A stretch of DNA of 64,000 nt from Bacillota bacterium (GTDB lineage: Bacteria; Bacillota; Clostridia; Christensenellales; SZUA-584): assembly GCA_023408075.1 (NCBI GenBank), contig JAEYKW010000031.1:1-64000 (forward strand), read 5' to 3'. Below the pieces are notes generated by a model. It saw nothing but the letters and a program-made list of their open reading frames with translations. It had not been told where the DNA came from and did no database searches. How positions within the stretch are numbered: position 1 is the first letter of the stretch; the number at the start of each line of letters is the position of its first letter. The position numbers were made by a program, and so were the translations under genes. Below are positions 1 to 7,998 of the stretch, piece by piece.

Positions 1-26
1 GGAGAGTATAAGGAGGAGAATGGACA

Positions 27-650
27 ATGGCTAGATATACAGGTTCCGTGTGCCGTCTGTGCCGCAGAGAAGGCTGCAAGCTCTTCCTGAAAGGCGACCG
101 GTGCTATTCCGGAAAATGCTCGTACGTGAAACGTCCTCAGGCGCCCGGCGTGCAGAGCAAGAGCAGAAAGAAAGTATCCGAATACGGGATTCAGCTGCGC
201 GAAAAGCAGAAGGTGAAGCGCGCTTATGGCATGCTTGAGTCTCAGTTCGAAAAATATTACGGTATTGCCGAGCGCATGAAGGGCAAAACAGGCGAAAACC
301 TGCTGCAGCTCTTGGAATCGCGCCTTGACAATGTGGTTTACCGCCTCGGCCTTGGTGACAGTAGAGCGCAGGCACGCCAGATCGTGCTGCACGGACATAT
401 TCTCGTCAACGGCAAAAAGGTGGATATCGCGTCTTATATCGTGAGCAGCGGTGATGAGATTACGGTTAAGAAGAAACTCGCCGATACCGATAGGTTTAAA
501 GAGATTCGTGAAAGCGAAGCAAGGCCAATGCCGAGCTGGCTCAACATGGACAATGCGAATCTGACAGGCAGAGTGGTCGCTGCGCCGGCAAGAGAGGATA
601 TCGACCTCACCATTGAAGAGCATCTGATCGTTGAGTATTACTCTAAGTAA
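27..650 (+). CDS. rpsD: 30S ribosomal protein S4
   Basis: Primary 16S rRNA-binding protein of the small subunit body; in many bacteria it also represses its own operon. The 207-residue length is normal. The N-terminus carries a zinc-binding cysteine set (Cys9, Cys12, Cys26, Cys31), marking the zinc-containing form of S4. The S4 RNA-binding fold follows at about residues 97-160 (RLDNVVYRLG, ILVNGKKVDI). An AGGAGG ribosome-binding site lies at 11-16. It is followed by rpoA and rplQ, the usual tail of the Bacillota ribosomal operon whose earlier genes lie left of the window. Nothing unusual was seen. Confidence 0.98.
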   Translation: MARYTGSVCRLCRREGCKLFLKGDRCYSGKCSYVKRPQAPGVQSKSRKKVSEYGIQLREKQKVKRAYGMLESQFEKYYGIAERMKGKTGENLLQLLESRLDNVVYRLGLGDSRAQARQIVLHGHILVNGKKVDIASYIVSSGDEITVKKKLADTDRFKEIRESEARPMPSWLNMDNANLTGRVVAAPAREDIDLTIEEHLIVEYYSK

Positions 651-704
651 CGGATAATTGCGGTTGCCCTCAAAAACAATTCGTCTATAACAGGAGGGTT
701 ATAA

Positions 705-1649
705 ATGTTAGAAATTGAAAAGCCGAACATACAGTGCGTTGAAAAAGCAAGCGACAATTCTTATGCAAAATACGTCATGGAGCCGCTCGAACGCGGTTTT
801 GGATCGACGCTTGGCAACTCCCTAAGACGTGTGTTGCTTTCGTGCCTGCCGGGGGCGGCGGTCACGCGCGTCAAGATCGACAATGTGCTGCATGAGTTCT
901 CCACGATCAAAGGCGTCAGCGAAGATGTCGTCAATATCGTGATGAACTTGAAAGGCCTTGCGGTTAAGATGTACGTCGACGAAGCAAAGACGATGACGTT
1001 GGACGTGAAAGGCCCTAAGGACGTCACGGCAGCGGATATCTTCACGGATGCCGACGTCGAGATACTGAATCCTGATATGCACATCGCGACGCTTGATAAG
1101 GACGGCAGCCTCTATATGGAGATTACCGTGGAAAAGGGACGCGGGTATGTGCTCGCCGACAAGAACAAAGAAAACGATATGCCGATCGGCGTGATTCCCG
1201 TGGATTCACTGTTCACACCCGTGAGAAAAGTGAACTTCACCGTGGAGAACACGCGCGTCGGGCAGATCACCGACTATGACAAGCTCTCGGTTGAGCTCTG
1301 GACGAACGGGACGATCGCGCCGGACGAAGCGGTATCGCTTTCCGCGAAGATATTAAACGAGCATCTGGTCCAGTTTGTGGCGCTGACCGACCACGTTCAG
1401 AACGTGGAGATTATGGTTGAGCCCGAGGAAGACAAGAAGGAAAAGGTGCTTGAGATCACAATCGAAGAGCTGGACCTTTCCGTCCGTTCCTACAACTGCT
1501 TGAAGCGCGCCGGTATCAATACGGTGGAAGAGCTGATCAAGCGGAACGAAGAAGAAATGATGAAGGTCAGAAACCTGGGGCGCAAATCGCTCGAAGAGGT
1601 GGAGCAAAAGCTCGCCGCACTCGGACTGTCGCTGCGCCTGGATGACTAA
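705..1649 (+). CDS. rpoA: DNA-directed RNA polymerase subunit alpha
   Basis: Alpha subunit, which dimerises to nucleate RNA polymerase and contacts UP elements and activators. At 314 residues it has the normal length. The N-terminal assembly domain includes FGSTLGNSLRRVLLS near residue 33. After an acidic linker near residue 245 comes the C-terminal helix-hairpin-helix domain, with ELDLSVRSYNCLKRAGI and VRNLGRKSLEEV. AGGAGGG at 692-698 is a good ribosome-binding site. It lies between rpsD and rplQ, as in most Firmicutes. Confidence 0.98.
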   Translation: MLEIEKPNIQCVEKASDNSYAKYVMEPLERGFGSTLGNSLRRVLLSCLPGAAVTRVKIDNVLHEFSTIKGVSEDVVNIVMNLKGLAVKMYVDEAKTMTLDVKGPKDVTAADIFTDADVEILNPDMHIATLDKDGSLYMEITVEKGRGYVLADKNKENDMPIGVIPVDSLFTPVRKVNFTVENTRVGQITDYDKLSVELWTNGTIAPDEAVSLSAKILNEHLVQFVALTDHVQNVEIMVEPEEDKKEKVLEITIEELDLSVRSYNCLKRAGINTVEELIKRNEEEMMKVRNLGRKSLEEVEQKLAALGLSLRLDD

Positions 1650-1718
1650 ATAATTTGACTATTTTTTCGCCGCATGGCATTTGCGAATGTCCGGCTTGCG
1701 GCAACGAGGAGGCTAAAT

Positions 1719-2228
1719 ATGGCTGGATACAGACATCTCAATCAACAGCAGGACCAGAGACAGGCGCCGCTTCGGAACCTCGTCACAGGGCTGTTATGGT
1801 ATGGCCGCATCGAGACAACGCTGGCCCGGGCGAAAGAAGCCAGGAGCATTGCGGAAAAACTGATCACGATTGCGGTTAAGGAGTACGACAGCACCGTCAA
1901 AGTCGTAAAAGAAGTGACCGAAGGTGATGAGAAAGTGAAGCGCGAAGTCGTCAACGATGCGCCTTCCAAGCTTGCTGCACGGCGCAGGCTGATGAGCTAC
2001 CTGTACAACGTACCGGAAGCCAAAAAAGACGGCGAATCGAAATTCGATTATAAGAAACGCGCAGGCGAAGTGACCAATCCGCTCGTCGAAAAGATGTTCC
2101 GTGAATACGGCCCGAAGTATGACAAGCGTTCGAAGGACTTGGGCACAGGCGGCGGTTACACACGCATTATCAAGAAGGGGCCGCGCCGCGGTGACGCGAC
2201 CGAAATGGTCATACTCGAGCTTGTTTAA
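1719..2228 (+). CDS. rplQ: 50S ribosomal protein L17, extended form
   Basis: Large-subunit protein near the exit tunnel. The ATG at 1719 is chosen because GAGGAGG at 1706-1712 precedes it and the protein then begins MAGYRHLNQQ, close to the canonical L17 start. An in-frame ATG at 1674 has no such site. The 169-residue product is longer than the roughly 115-130 residues common in the family. The extra length is a Lys/Glu-rich insert at about residues 62-120, between the conserved ARAKEARSIAEKLITIA and the C-terminal YTRIIKKGPRRGD. Long L17 forms occur in several lineages, so this is a lineage trait rather than damage. Confidence 0.95.
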   Translation: MAGYRHLNQQQDQRQAPLRNLVTGLLWYGRIETTLARAKEARSIAEKLITIAVKEYDSTVKVVKEVTEGDEKVKREVVNDAPSKLAARRRLMSYLYNVPEAKKDGESKFDYKKRAGEVTNPLVEKMFREYGPKYDKRSKDLGTGGGYTRIIKKGPRRGDATEMVILELV

Positions 2229-2278
2229 CAAGACGCCCGAAAAAAAGTTTTAACCCTTTTTAAGGGAGACGCGCTTAA

Positions 2279-2310
2279 AAAAGGCTTTGAATTTGATTTC
2301 AGAGCCTTTT
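2279..2310 (+). terminator. Intrinsic terminator of the ribosomal operon
   Basis: A 13-bp stem pairs 2279-2291 with 2298-2310 (one G-T wobble), with AAAAGG/CCTTTT at its base and a short loop at 2292-2297. It ends the rpsD-rpoA-rplQ transcript 50 bases after the rplQ stop. Confidence 0.75.
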
Positions 2311-2320
2311 GGTGTATAAT
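2293..2320 (+). promoter_or_regulatory. Probable sigma-A promoter for the ecf operon
   Basis: TTGATT (2293-2298) and a perfect TATAAT (2315-2320) are 16 bp apart. The -35 region overlaps the 3' arm of the preceding terminator, so one short sequence ends one operon and starts the next. Confidence 0.5.
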
Positions 2321-2371
2321 AAGGGCTATTAATAACAAATGAATGAGGTAAGGGTATTTTAGGGGAAACAC

Positions 2372-3202
2372 ATGAGCATCGTTAAAGTCAGTGATATCAC
2401 ATATTCATATACGAGTGAGACGAACATCACGCCTGCGCTTTCGGGCATATCCCTGTCGGTGGATAAAGGAGCGTTTGTCGCAATCATCGGGCACAACGGG
2501 TCGGGAAAATCCACGTTTGCGCGGCATATCAACGCGCTCTTTTTGCCTGCGTCGGGCAGCGTGTTGATAAACGGTATGGATACAAAGGATGAAACAAAGG
2601 TATGGGATATCCGCAAATGCGCGGGTATGGTGTTTCAGAATCCGGACAATCAGCTTGTCGCCACAATCGTGGAAGAGGATGTGGCCTTCGGGCCCGAAAA
2701 CATCGGCGTGCCGCCGAAGGAGATTCGTGAGCGCGTGGACGAAGCGCTTGCTCAGGTGGGCATGAGTGCATTCAAGGAGCGCGCGCCGCATATGCTCTCG
2801 GGCGGACAGAAGCAGCGCGTGGCCATCGCGGGTGTGCTCGCGATGCATCCGGAGATCATCGTGTTCGACGAACCCACGGCGATGCTGGATCCCGAAGGGC
2901 GAAAAGAGGTGCTGGATACGATCCGGCAGCTTAACGGTGAAGGTAAAACGATACTGCTCATCACGCATTATATGGAAGAGGCGTTGCAGGCGGATAACGT
3001 CATTATTATGACGGGCGGCCGCATTACAAAAACGGGCACACCGCGTGAGGTGTTCTCCGACGAGCAGGCATTGAGTGAGGCCGGATTGTCAGCGCCGCCG
3101 CATATCGCGCTGTATCACCGCCTCAAAGCCCAAGGGTTCGACATGGGGCAGTGCCCGCTGACGACAGAAGAACTGGTGGAGAAGATATGTCAATTGAGCT
3201 GA
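2372..3202 (+). CDS. ecfA1: ECF transporter ATP-binding protein EcfA1
   Basis: ATPase of the shared energy-coupling-factor module that powers group II vitamin and metal importers through exchangeable S components. Walker A is GHNGSGKST at residues 40-48, the Q-loop is FQNPDNQLVA, the signature is LSGGQKQRVA, and Walker B is IIVFDEPTAMLDP with a switch histidine in LLITHYMEEA. The length of 276 residues is typical. The next gene starts 16 bp inside this one, and the operon follows rplQ as in most Firmicutes. No S-component gene is present here, which fits a general (group II) module. Confidence 0.95.
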   Translation: MSIVKVSDITYSYTSETNITPALSGISLSVDKGAFVAIIGHNGSGKSTFARHINALFLPASGSVLINGMDTKDETKVWDIRKCAGMVFQNPDNQLVATIVEEDVAFGPENIGVPPKEIRERVDEALAQVGMSAFKERAPHMLSGGQKQRVAIAGVLAMHPEIIVFDEPTAMLDPEGRKEVLDTIRQLNGEGKTILLITHYMEEALQADNVIIMTGGRITKTGTPREVFSDEQALSEAGLSAPPHIALYHRLKAQGFDMGQCPLTTEELVEKICQLS

Positions 3203-4053
3203 AAGATCTGACTTATACATACATGCCGGGTACGCCGTTTGAAGCGAAGGCTGTGGATGATATCAGCCTTAAAATTGAAGACGGCGAGTTTGTGGGCGTG
3301 ATCGGGCACACGGGCTCGGGTAAGACCACGTTGATCGGGCTGATTGCAGGGCTGCTAAAGCCCACGTCCGGCCGTGTATTGATTGACGGTGCCGATATTG
3401 CCGTCAAGAGCTTTGACAGAAAAGCGCTGCGCCGCTCCATCGGCGTGGTATTCCAATACCCCGAGCATCAGCTTTTTGAAGAAACGGTATATAAGGATAT
3501 CGCGTTCGGCCCTAAAAAGACGGGTGTACCCGAAGAAGAGATCGAGCAGCGTGTGAAACACGCTATGGAGCTCATGGAACTCGATTTTGAAGGCGTAAAG
3601 GCCTTATCGCCCTTTGAACTCTCGGGCGGGCAGAAACGGCGCGTGGCCATCGCCGGTGTGCTCGCGATACGTCCCAAGGTGCTGATACTCGACGAACCCG
3701 TGGCGGGGCTGGACCCCAAAGGCCGTACGCACCTCATGAACCTCATCACGCACCTGAACGCAGAAGGCGTGACCATACTGATGATTACGCATTCGATGGA
3801 TGACCTTGCGGAGTATGCGCACCGCGTCGTGGTGCTCAACGGCTCGCGCCTTGTGATGGACGATACACCGCAGAAGGTGTTCTTAAGAGAAGACGAGCTG
3901 AAAGACATGGGCCTTGATATTCCGTATGTGGCGCGCATCGCGTCGCAGCTTCGGGCAAAGGGTCTTCAAGTGGACGACAGCGTCATCCGTTTGGATGAGC
4001 TGGAGCAAGCAGCCATGCGGCTGATTTCGGGCGCGGCAGGAGGCAAAAAATGA
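3187..4053 (+). CDS. ecfA2: ECF transporter ATP-binding protein EcfA2
   Basis: Second ATPase of the ECF module, which heterodimerises with EcfA1. The ATG at 3187 (MSIELKDLTY) is preferred over an upstream in-frame codon at 3151 because it gives the family N-terminus and a short 16-bp overlap with ecfA1. Walker A is GHTGSGKTT at residues 40-48, the Q-loop FQYPEHQLFEETV, the signature LSGGQKRRVAIAG, and Walker B LILDEPVAGLDPKG. The product is 288 residues. Its stop overlaps the ecfT start by 4 bp, so translation is probably coupled. Confidence 0.95.
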   Translation: MSIELKDLTYTYMPGTPFEAKAVDDISLKIEDGEFVGVIGHTGSGKTTLIGLIAGLLKPTSGRVLIDGADIAVKSFDRKALRRSIGVVFQYPEHQLFEETVYKDIAFGPKKTGVPEEEIEQRVKHAMELMELDFEGVKALSPFELSGGQKRRVAIAGVLAIRPKVLILDEPVAGLDPKGRTHLMNLITHLNAEGVTILMITHSMDDLAEYAHRVVVLNGSRLVMDDTPQKVFLREDELKDMGLDIPYVARIASQLRAKGLQVDDSVIRLDELEQAAMRLISGAAGGKK

Positions 4054-4844
4054 TCAAGAATGTCTCTCTGGGCCAATATTTCCCCGGTAATTCAATAGTC
4101 CACCGGCTCGATCCGCGTATGAAGCTTGTGCTGGTGGTTGCGATTATCGTGTTGATATTCATGATGAATACGCTGATCGGCAACCTCGTGGTTTTTGCTT
4201 TTCTTGTGGCGACGGTGATACTGTCGCGCGTCAACGTCAAATTCGTACTGCGGGGGTTAAAGCCGCTCTGGTTTATCATTATATTGACGTTTATCCTCAA
4301 CACGTTCTTTTATTCAGGCGGCACCGAGATTTGGTCTTGGTGGATATTCCGCGTGTCGCAGGAAGGGCTGATGAGCGCTATCAGGCTGGCTGTGCGTCTC
4401 ATATTCCTGATCACCGCGACAACGATGCTGACACTGACCACGTCGCCCATCGCGCTGACAGACGGGATAGAAAGCCTCTTAAAGCCGCTGAAGGCGCTGA
4501 AATTTCCCGTGCATGAGCTTGCGATGATGATGACGATCGCCATGCGTTTTATTCCGACATTGATAGAGGAAACGGATAAGATTATGAAGGCTCAGACCGC
4601 AAGAGGGGCAGAATTCGATTCGGGCAGCATATTCAAGCGGGCCGCAGGCATGGTGCCGCTGCTGGTACCGCTTTTTGTGAGTGCGTTCCGGCGCGCCGAC
4701 GAGCTTGCGTTCGCGATGGAATCGCGATGCTATCACGGCGGCGAGGGCCGCACGCGTATGAAAATCATGCACATGCTCCCGCGCGACTATATTGCCGCCG
4801 CGGTGGTTGCGGGGCTGATTGTATTCGCAGCATTCGGGTATTAG
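4050..4844 (+). CDS. ecfT: ECF transporter transmembrane protein EcfT
   Basis: Transmembrane scaffold linking the EcfA1/A2 ATPases to substrate-specific S components. At 264 residues it is normal size, with hydrophobic helices near residues 25-75, 105-130 and 240-264. The two coupling motifs that contact the ATPases are visible as TARGAEFD (about residue 186) and ESRCYHGGEGR (about residue 225). It starts 4 bp inside ecfA2. Confidence 0.95.
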   Translation: MIKNVSLGQYFPGNSIVHRLDPRMKLVLVVAIIVLIFMMNTLIGNLVVFAFLVATVILSRVNVKFVLRGLKPLWFIIILTFILNTFFYSGGTEIWSWWIFRVSQEGLMSAIRLAVRLIFLITATTMLTLTTSPIALTDGIESLLKPLKALKFPVHELAMMMTIAMRFIPTLIEETDKIMKAQTARGAEFDSGSIFKRAAGMVPLLVPLFVSAFRRADELAFAMESRCYHGGEGRTRMKIMHMLPRDYIAAAVVAGLIVFAAFGY

Positions 4845-4852
4845 GTAAAAAA

Positions 4853-4878
4853 ATATTCATCCTGAAAGAGATGAATAT
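4853..4878 (-). terminator. Terminator of the minus-strand UPF0104 gene
   Basis: A perfect 9-bp stem (4853-4861 with 4870-4878) is followed, on the minus strand, by seven T residues (plus-strand A at 4847-4853). It ends the gene at 4908-6071. The hairpin also lies just after ecfT but lacks a T tract on the plus strand. Confidence 0.65.
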
Positions 4879-4907
4879 ATGATGTCAGCGGCAGCCGGGG
4901 TCTATGA

Positions 4908-6071
4908 TTATTCATTGCCTTTCCGGCTGTCGTTTTTGTTTGATTTATAACCTTCAATGAAAAAAGATTTGACTTCGGGCGGCATATCGCCATCCTCTCC
5001 CGTTTTGGCACGCGACTTTTTACGTGCTACACCGTCGAAGAATATCACGATAAAACCAAGAATGATCAGTGAATAATACGTGATCAGACGCCAGATGAAC
5101 ATGGCGGCCGCAGACCCTGCCAAAAAGAAACTGCCGAAGAAAATTCCGAAGCCGGCTTCGGTGGCACCGCTTGAACCGGGAATCGGCATAAAATGAACGG
5201 CAAGGAAGAGGAATGCAGCCATGGCGACAATCGTGGTAAACTCATCAAAAACAGAAATCGTTCCCATGGCGCCGCTGCCCCCGTTGAGCATACCGAAGCC
5301 AAACGCGTTATAGAGGCAATACGGTATTGTGAAAAAGAACAGCCATTGAATAAGTGTCAGAAAACAGGCAACGGCCACCTTGCCTTTGTATTCTTTTAAG
5401 TATTTGGCGCTGTCATGAAACTCGTCCAGCGTGATGTCAATCGTTGTCCTGAGTTTATCAGGGTGCTTCACGATTTTTATCTTGGCCAGAAATTTTGTGA
5501 TTGCGATGACCATTCTGTGAAGCGTTTTGTATTTGACAATGGCCAGAACCATGACGAAAATGACGAACAGATTGATCAGCGCGCCGAATATAGACAACCA
5601 GAAAATTTCCGGATCGTTTTGATGGAAATAGACGCCTTTGAAAGACATAAAGACGATACAGATCACGAGGATGACGACCTCATAAGCCATGAGTTTTATT
5701 GTTTGAATAAACGTTGAAATGCCCACAGGAACGCCGTCGCGCTTCATGTAGGCGATTTGTGAAGGCTGGAATCCGAAAGCGGCCGGTGTGATTGCGCCAT
5801 AGTAGTTTCCTATAATATCAAGCTTGAGGATGTATCTGAATTTGAGCTTTTTATACATGAATGCGGTGATATACCACACGGCCCAGCATTCTATAAAAAG
5901 ATAAGCCACCATACAGCCAAAGGCGATAAAAAGCCAGATAGGATTGAGTGACTTCAAGATTTCAGTGAAGCCTTCACTTTCCTTTGACAGGATTATGGCC
6001 AGTACAAGTGTGACGGCAAAGACCACCAGCAGGTAGCATATCGAGAGTATTTGCTTCTTATTTTTTTTCAT
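4908..6071 (-). CDS. Flippase-like membrane protein (UPF0104, MprF-type TM domain)
   Basis: Polytopic membrane protein of the lysylphosphatidylglycerol synthase transmembrane family, whose better-known members flip or bind lipids (MprF N-terminal domain). The start at 6071 is chosen because GGAGGCGGC lies just upstream and the protein then begins MKKNKKQILS. The product is 387 residues with about eight hydrophobic segments. Family-type motifs include YGAITPAAFGFQPSQIAYMKRDG and MPIPGSSGATEAGFG. No C-terminal synthetase domain is present, so it cannot itself aminoacylate lipids. It interrupts the usual ecfT-truA adjacency on the opposite strand, suggesting an insertion. The substrate is unknown. 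Confidence 0.85.
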   Translation of the reverse strand: MKKNKKQILSICYLLVVFAVTLVLAIILSKESEGFTEILKSLNPIWLFIAFGCMVAYLFIECWAVWYITAFMYKKLKFRYILKLDIIGNYYGAITPAAFGFQPSQIAYMKRDGVPVGISTFIQTIKLMAYEVVILVICIVFMSFKGVYFHQNDPEIFWLSIFGALINLFVIFVMVLAIVKYKTLHRMVIAITKFLAKIKIVKHPDKLRTTIDITLDEFHDSAKYLKEYKGKVAVACFLTLIQWLFFFTIPYCLYNAFGFGMLNGGSGAMGTISVFDEFTTIVAMAAFLFLAVHFMPIPGSSGATEAGFGIFFGSFFLAGSAAAMFIWRLITYYSLIILGFIVIFFDGVARKKSRAKTGEDGDMPPEVKSFFIEGYKSNKNDSRKGNE

Positions 6072-6279
6072 GCCGCCTCCAGCGATCATTAAAAAACCAT
6101 CATTTGAGAATTTTATAAGTATATCACCAATATGGGTTTTGGTAAACAAGAAGTTGGATAATCCGACAATCTCATTTGTGCTGGGGCATCAATTTGCATC
6201 GTTGTAGTAATTCATTTATAATCATATTTGTGCCGCCAGTTGCGGTGCGGCACAATGAGTGGTGAGCAGGAGCCTTTGG

Positions 6280-7023
6280 ATGCGAGTAAAACTCATCGTA
6301 GAATACGACGGTACGAATTATGCGGGCTGGCAGCGGCAGCTGAACGGCCTTTCCGTACAGGAGGTGCTTGAACGTGCGTTCGCGGCCGCATCGGGCGAAA
6401 GTGTGCGGATTCACGGCGCTGGGCGTACGGATGCGGGCGTGCATGCGATGGCTCAAACGGCTCATCTTAATACGCAGTGCACCATTCCGCCCGAAAAGAT
6501 CTGTTATGCGCTCAATATGCATCTGCCGCCCGATATACGCGTGAAAAGCTCGGAGCAGGTGCACGACAATTTCCATGCGCGTTTTGACGCAAAGGGCAAA
6601 CATTACCGGTATACGATTGACAATGCGGCACACGCGTCCGCCGTTTACCGGCATACAACGGCGCATGTGCGAAGCAGCCTGGATGTGGCAGCCATGCGCG
6701 AAGCCGCCGCATATATTCTGGGAACGCATGATTTTGCAACCTTTTGCGCAAGCGGCAGCGAGGTGAAGGATACGGTGCGTACTGTATACAGTCTGGATAT
6801 TACGGAAGAAAAACCGTTTATTCACATAGATATAAAAGGCTCGGGATTTTTGTACCACATGGTGCGTATTGTTGCGGGGACGCTGATCGAAATCGGACAG
6901 AAAAAAAGGACGACCGCGTCCATGCGGGATATCATAGAAAGCAAAGACAGGGAGCGTGCAGGCGTGACGGCGCCGGCCAAGGGGCTGATGCTGGTGTCCG
7001 TTTATTATGAACCGCAACCGTAG
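6280..7023 (+). CDS. truA: tRNA pseudouridine(38-40) synthase TruA
   Basis: Converts uridines 38-40 of the tRNA anticodon arm to pseudouridine. The ATG at 6280 gives the family start MRVKLIVEYDG and has GCAGGAG at 6266-6272. A GTG at 6259 is in frame but poorly placed. The catalytic aspartate is Asp51 in GAGRTDAGVHA. Further family motifs are FHARFDAKGKHYRYTI and GSGFLYHMVRIVAGTL. The 247-residue length is normal. In related genomes truA directly follows ecfT; here the UPF0104 gene lies between them. Confidence 0.96.
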   Translation: MRVKLIVEYDGTNYAGWQRQLNGLSVQEVLERAFAAASGESVRIHGAGRTDAGVHAMAQTAHLNTQCTIPPEKICYALNMHLPPDIRVKSSEQVHDNFHARFDAKGKHYRYTIDNAAHASAVYRHTTAHVRSSLDVAAMREAAAYILGTHDFATFCASGSEVKDTVRTVYSLDITEEKPFIHIDIKGSGFLYHMVRIVAGTLIEIGQKKRTTASMRDIIESKDRERAGVTAPAKGLMLVSVYYEPQP

Positions 7024-7064
7024 GCTTTTTTGGTGGGGTGAGTTTATTTTCAGGGGGGAACATC

Positions 7065-7862
7065 TTGGATACGTCAAAAAAGTCTTGGAAAAAGTGCGCT
7101 TACGCCGCTGTGATCGTATTTGGTGCGGCGATTATCGTATGGAGTATACTCGCCGCAATGACTTCGGTGGGCATCAGCATCGGTATGCTGGCACCTGCGG
7201 CGGCAGGAGTTGTGCTCATTGCATGGGCAGTCTGGCACCTTAAATTTGATAAGCCCGTTTTAAAAATAAAATGGCTGCGGATGGCGGTGATGGTTTGCGT
7301 GTGCGTGGGTATTGGTGCCATCCTTGTGCTGGAACTGCTGATTATGACGGCGGCAGGAGCAGTGCCCGAGACGCCTGCGGACACAGTGATTGTGCTCGGG
7401 TGCGGAATTTTCCCGGACGGCAAGCTCACGATATCGCTAAAAAACAGGCTGGATGCCGCGTATGACTATCTCGAAGAACATCCAAGCGCCAATGTGATTG
7501 TATCGGGCGGCCAGGGGGATAACGAGCCGGTGCCCGAGGCGGCTGCAATGCAAAGCTATCTTGTTTCAAAGGGCATTGATCGGTCGCGCATTTATACCGA
7601 AGATCGATCAACGAGCACGGAAGAGAACCTTGAGTTTTCGCTTAAAATTATTGAAAAAAACAGGCTAAGCAAATCTGTGGCGATTGTGACCAGCGATTAT
7701 CATGTGTACCGCGCGCTGCAGCATGCGAAAGAGCTGGGTTTTAATGCCTGCGGAATTCCGTCACCGACGCCATGGCGCGTTTGGCTGTCGTGCCATGTGC
7801 GCGAGTGGCTCGCAATACTCAAAACGGCGTTGCTTCCGGGCCTTGACATAAAATTTAATTAG
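7065..7862 (+). CDS. YdcF/DUF218-family membrane-anchored protein
   Basis: Member of the DUF218 (YdcF, SanA, ElyC) family, implicated in envelope processes but without an agreed reaction. Three N-terminal hydrophobic segments (roughly residues 12-35, 40-58 and 72-95) precede the DUF218 domain. That domain has DTVIVLGCGIFPDG, NRLDAAYDYL, VIVSGGQGDNEPVPEA, TEENLEFS and IVTSDYHVYRA. The TTG at 7065 is preferred because AGGGGGGAAC lies 5-15 bases upstream; a GTG at 7038 would add nine residues. It probably forms a short transcript with truA. Confidence 0.85.
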   Translation: MDTSKKSWKKCAYAAVIVFGAAIIVWSILAAMTSVGISIGMLAPAAAGVVLIAWAVWHLKFDKPVLKIKWLRMAVMVCVCVGIGAILVLELLIMTAAGAVPETPADTVIVLGCGIFPDGKLTISLKNRLDAAYDYLEEHPSANVIVSGGQGDNEPVPEAAAMQSYLVSKGIDRSRIYTEDRSTSTEENLEFSLKIIEKNRLSKSVAIVTSDYHVYRALQHAKELGFNACGIPSPTPWRVWLSCHVREWLAILKTALLPGLDIKFN

Positions 7863-7905
7863 TTTAATCAAAAGAAATTTAGACCCGAGCACAAATGAAA
7901 AAGGC

Positions 7906-7934
7906 TTCACAACAGCCGTAAAATATAGTAAGAT
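7906..7934 (+). promoter_or_regulatory. Possible promoter for the BMP transporter operon
   Basis: TTCACA (7906-7911) and TAAGAT (7929-7934) are 17 bp apart, 65 bases before the lipoprotein start. Both hexamers are imperfect, so the call is tentative. Confidence 0.3.
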
Positions 7935-7998
7935 GATGTGTAACAAAATTAGTTTAACACTCACATTTTTTTTAATTAAAATTTCTAAGGAGGAACAC

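Noticed and set aside
7863..7998. Possible purine riboswitch before the nucleoside transporter
   Set aside because: The leader is too short and lacks the paired arms and conserved loops of the purine aptamer; only a weak promoter is visible.
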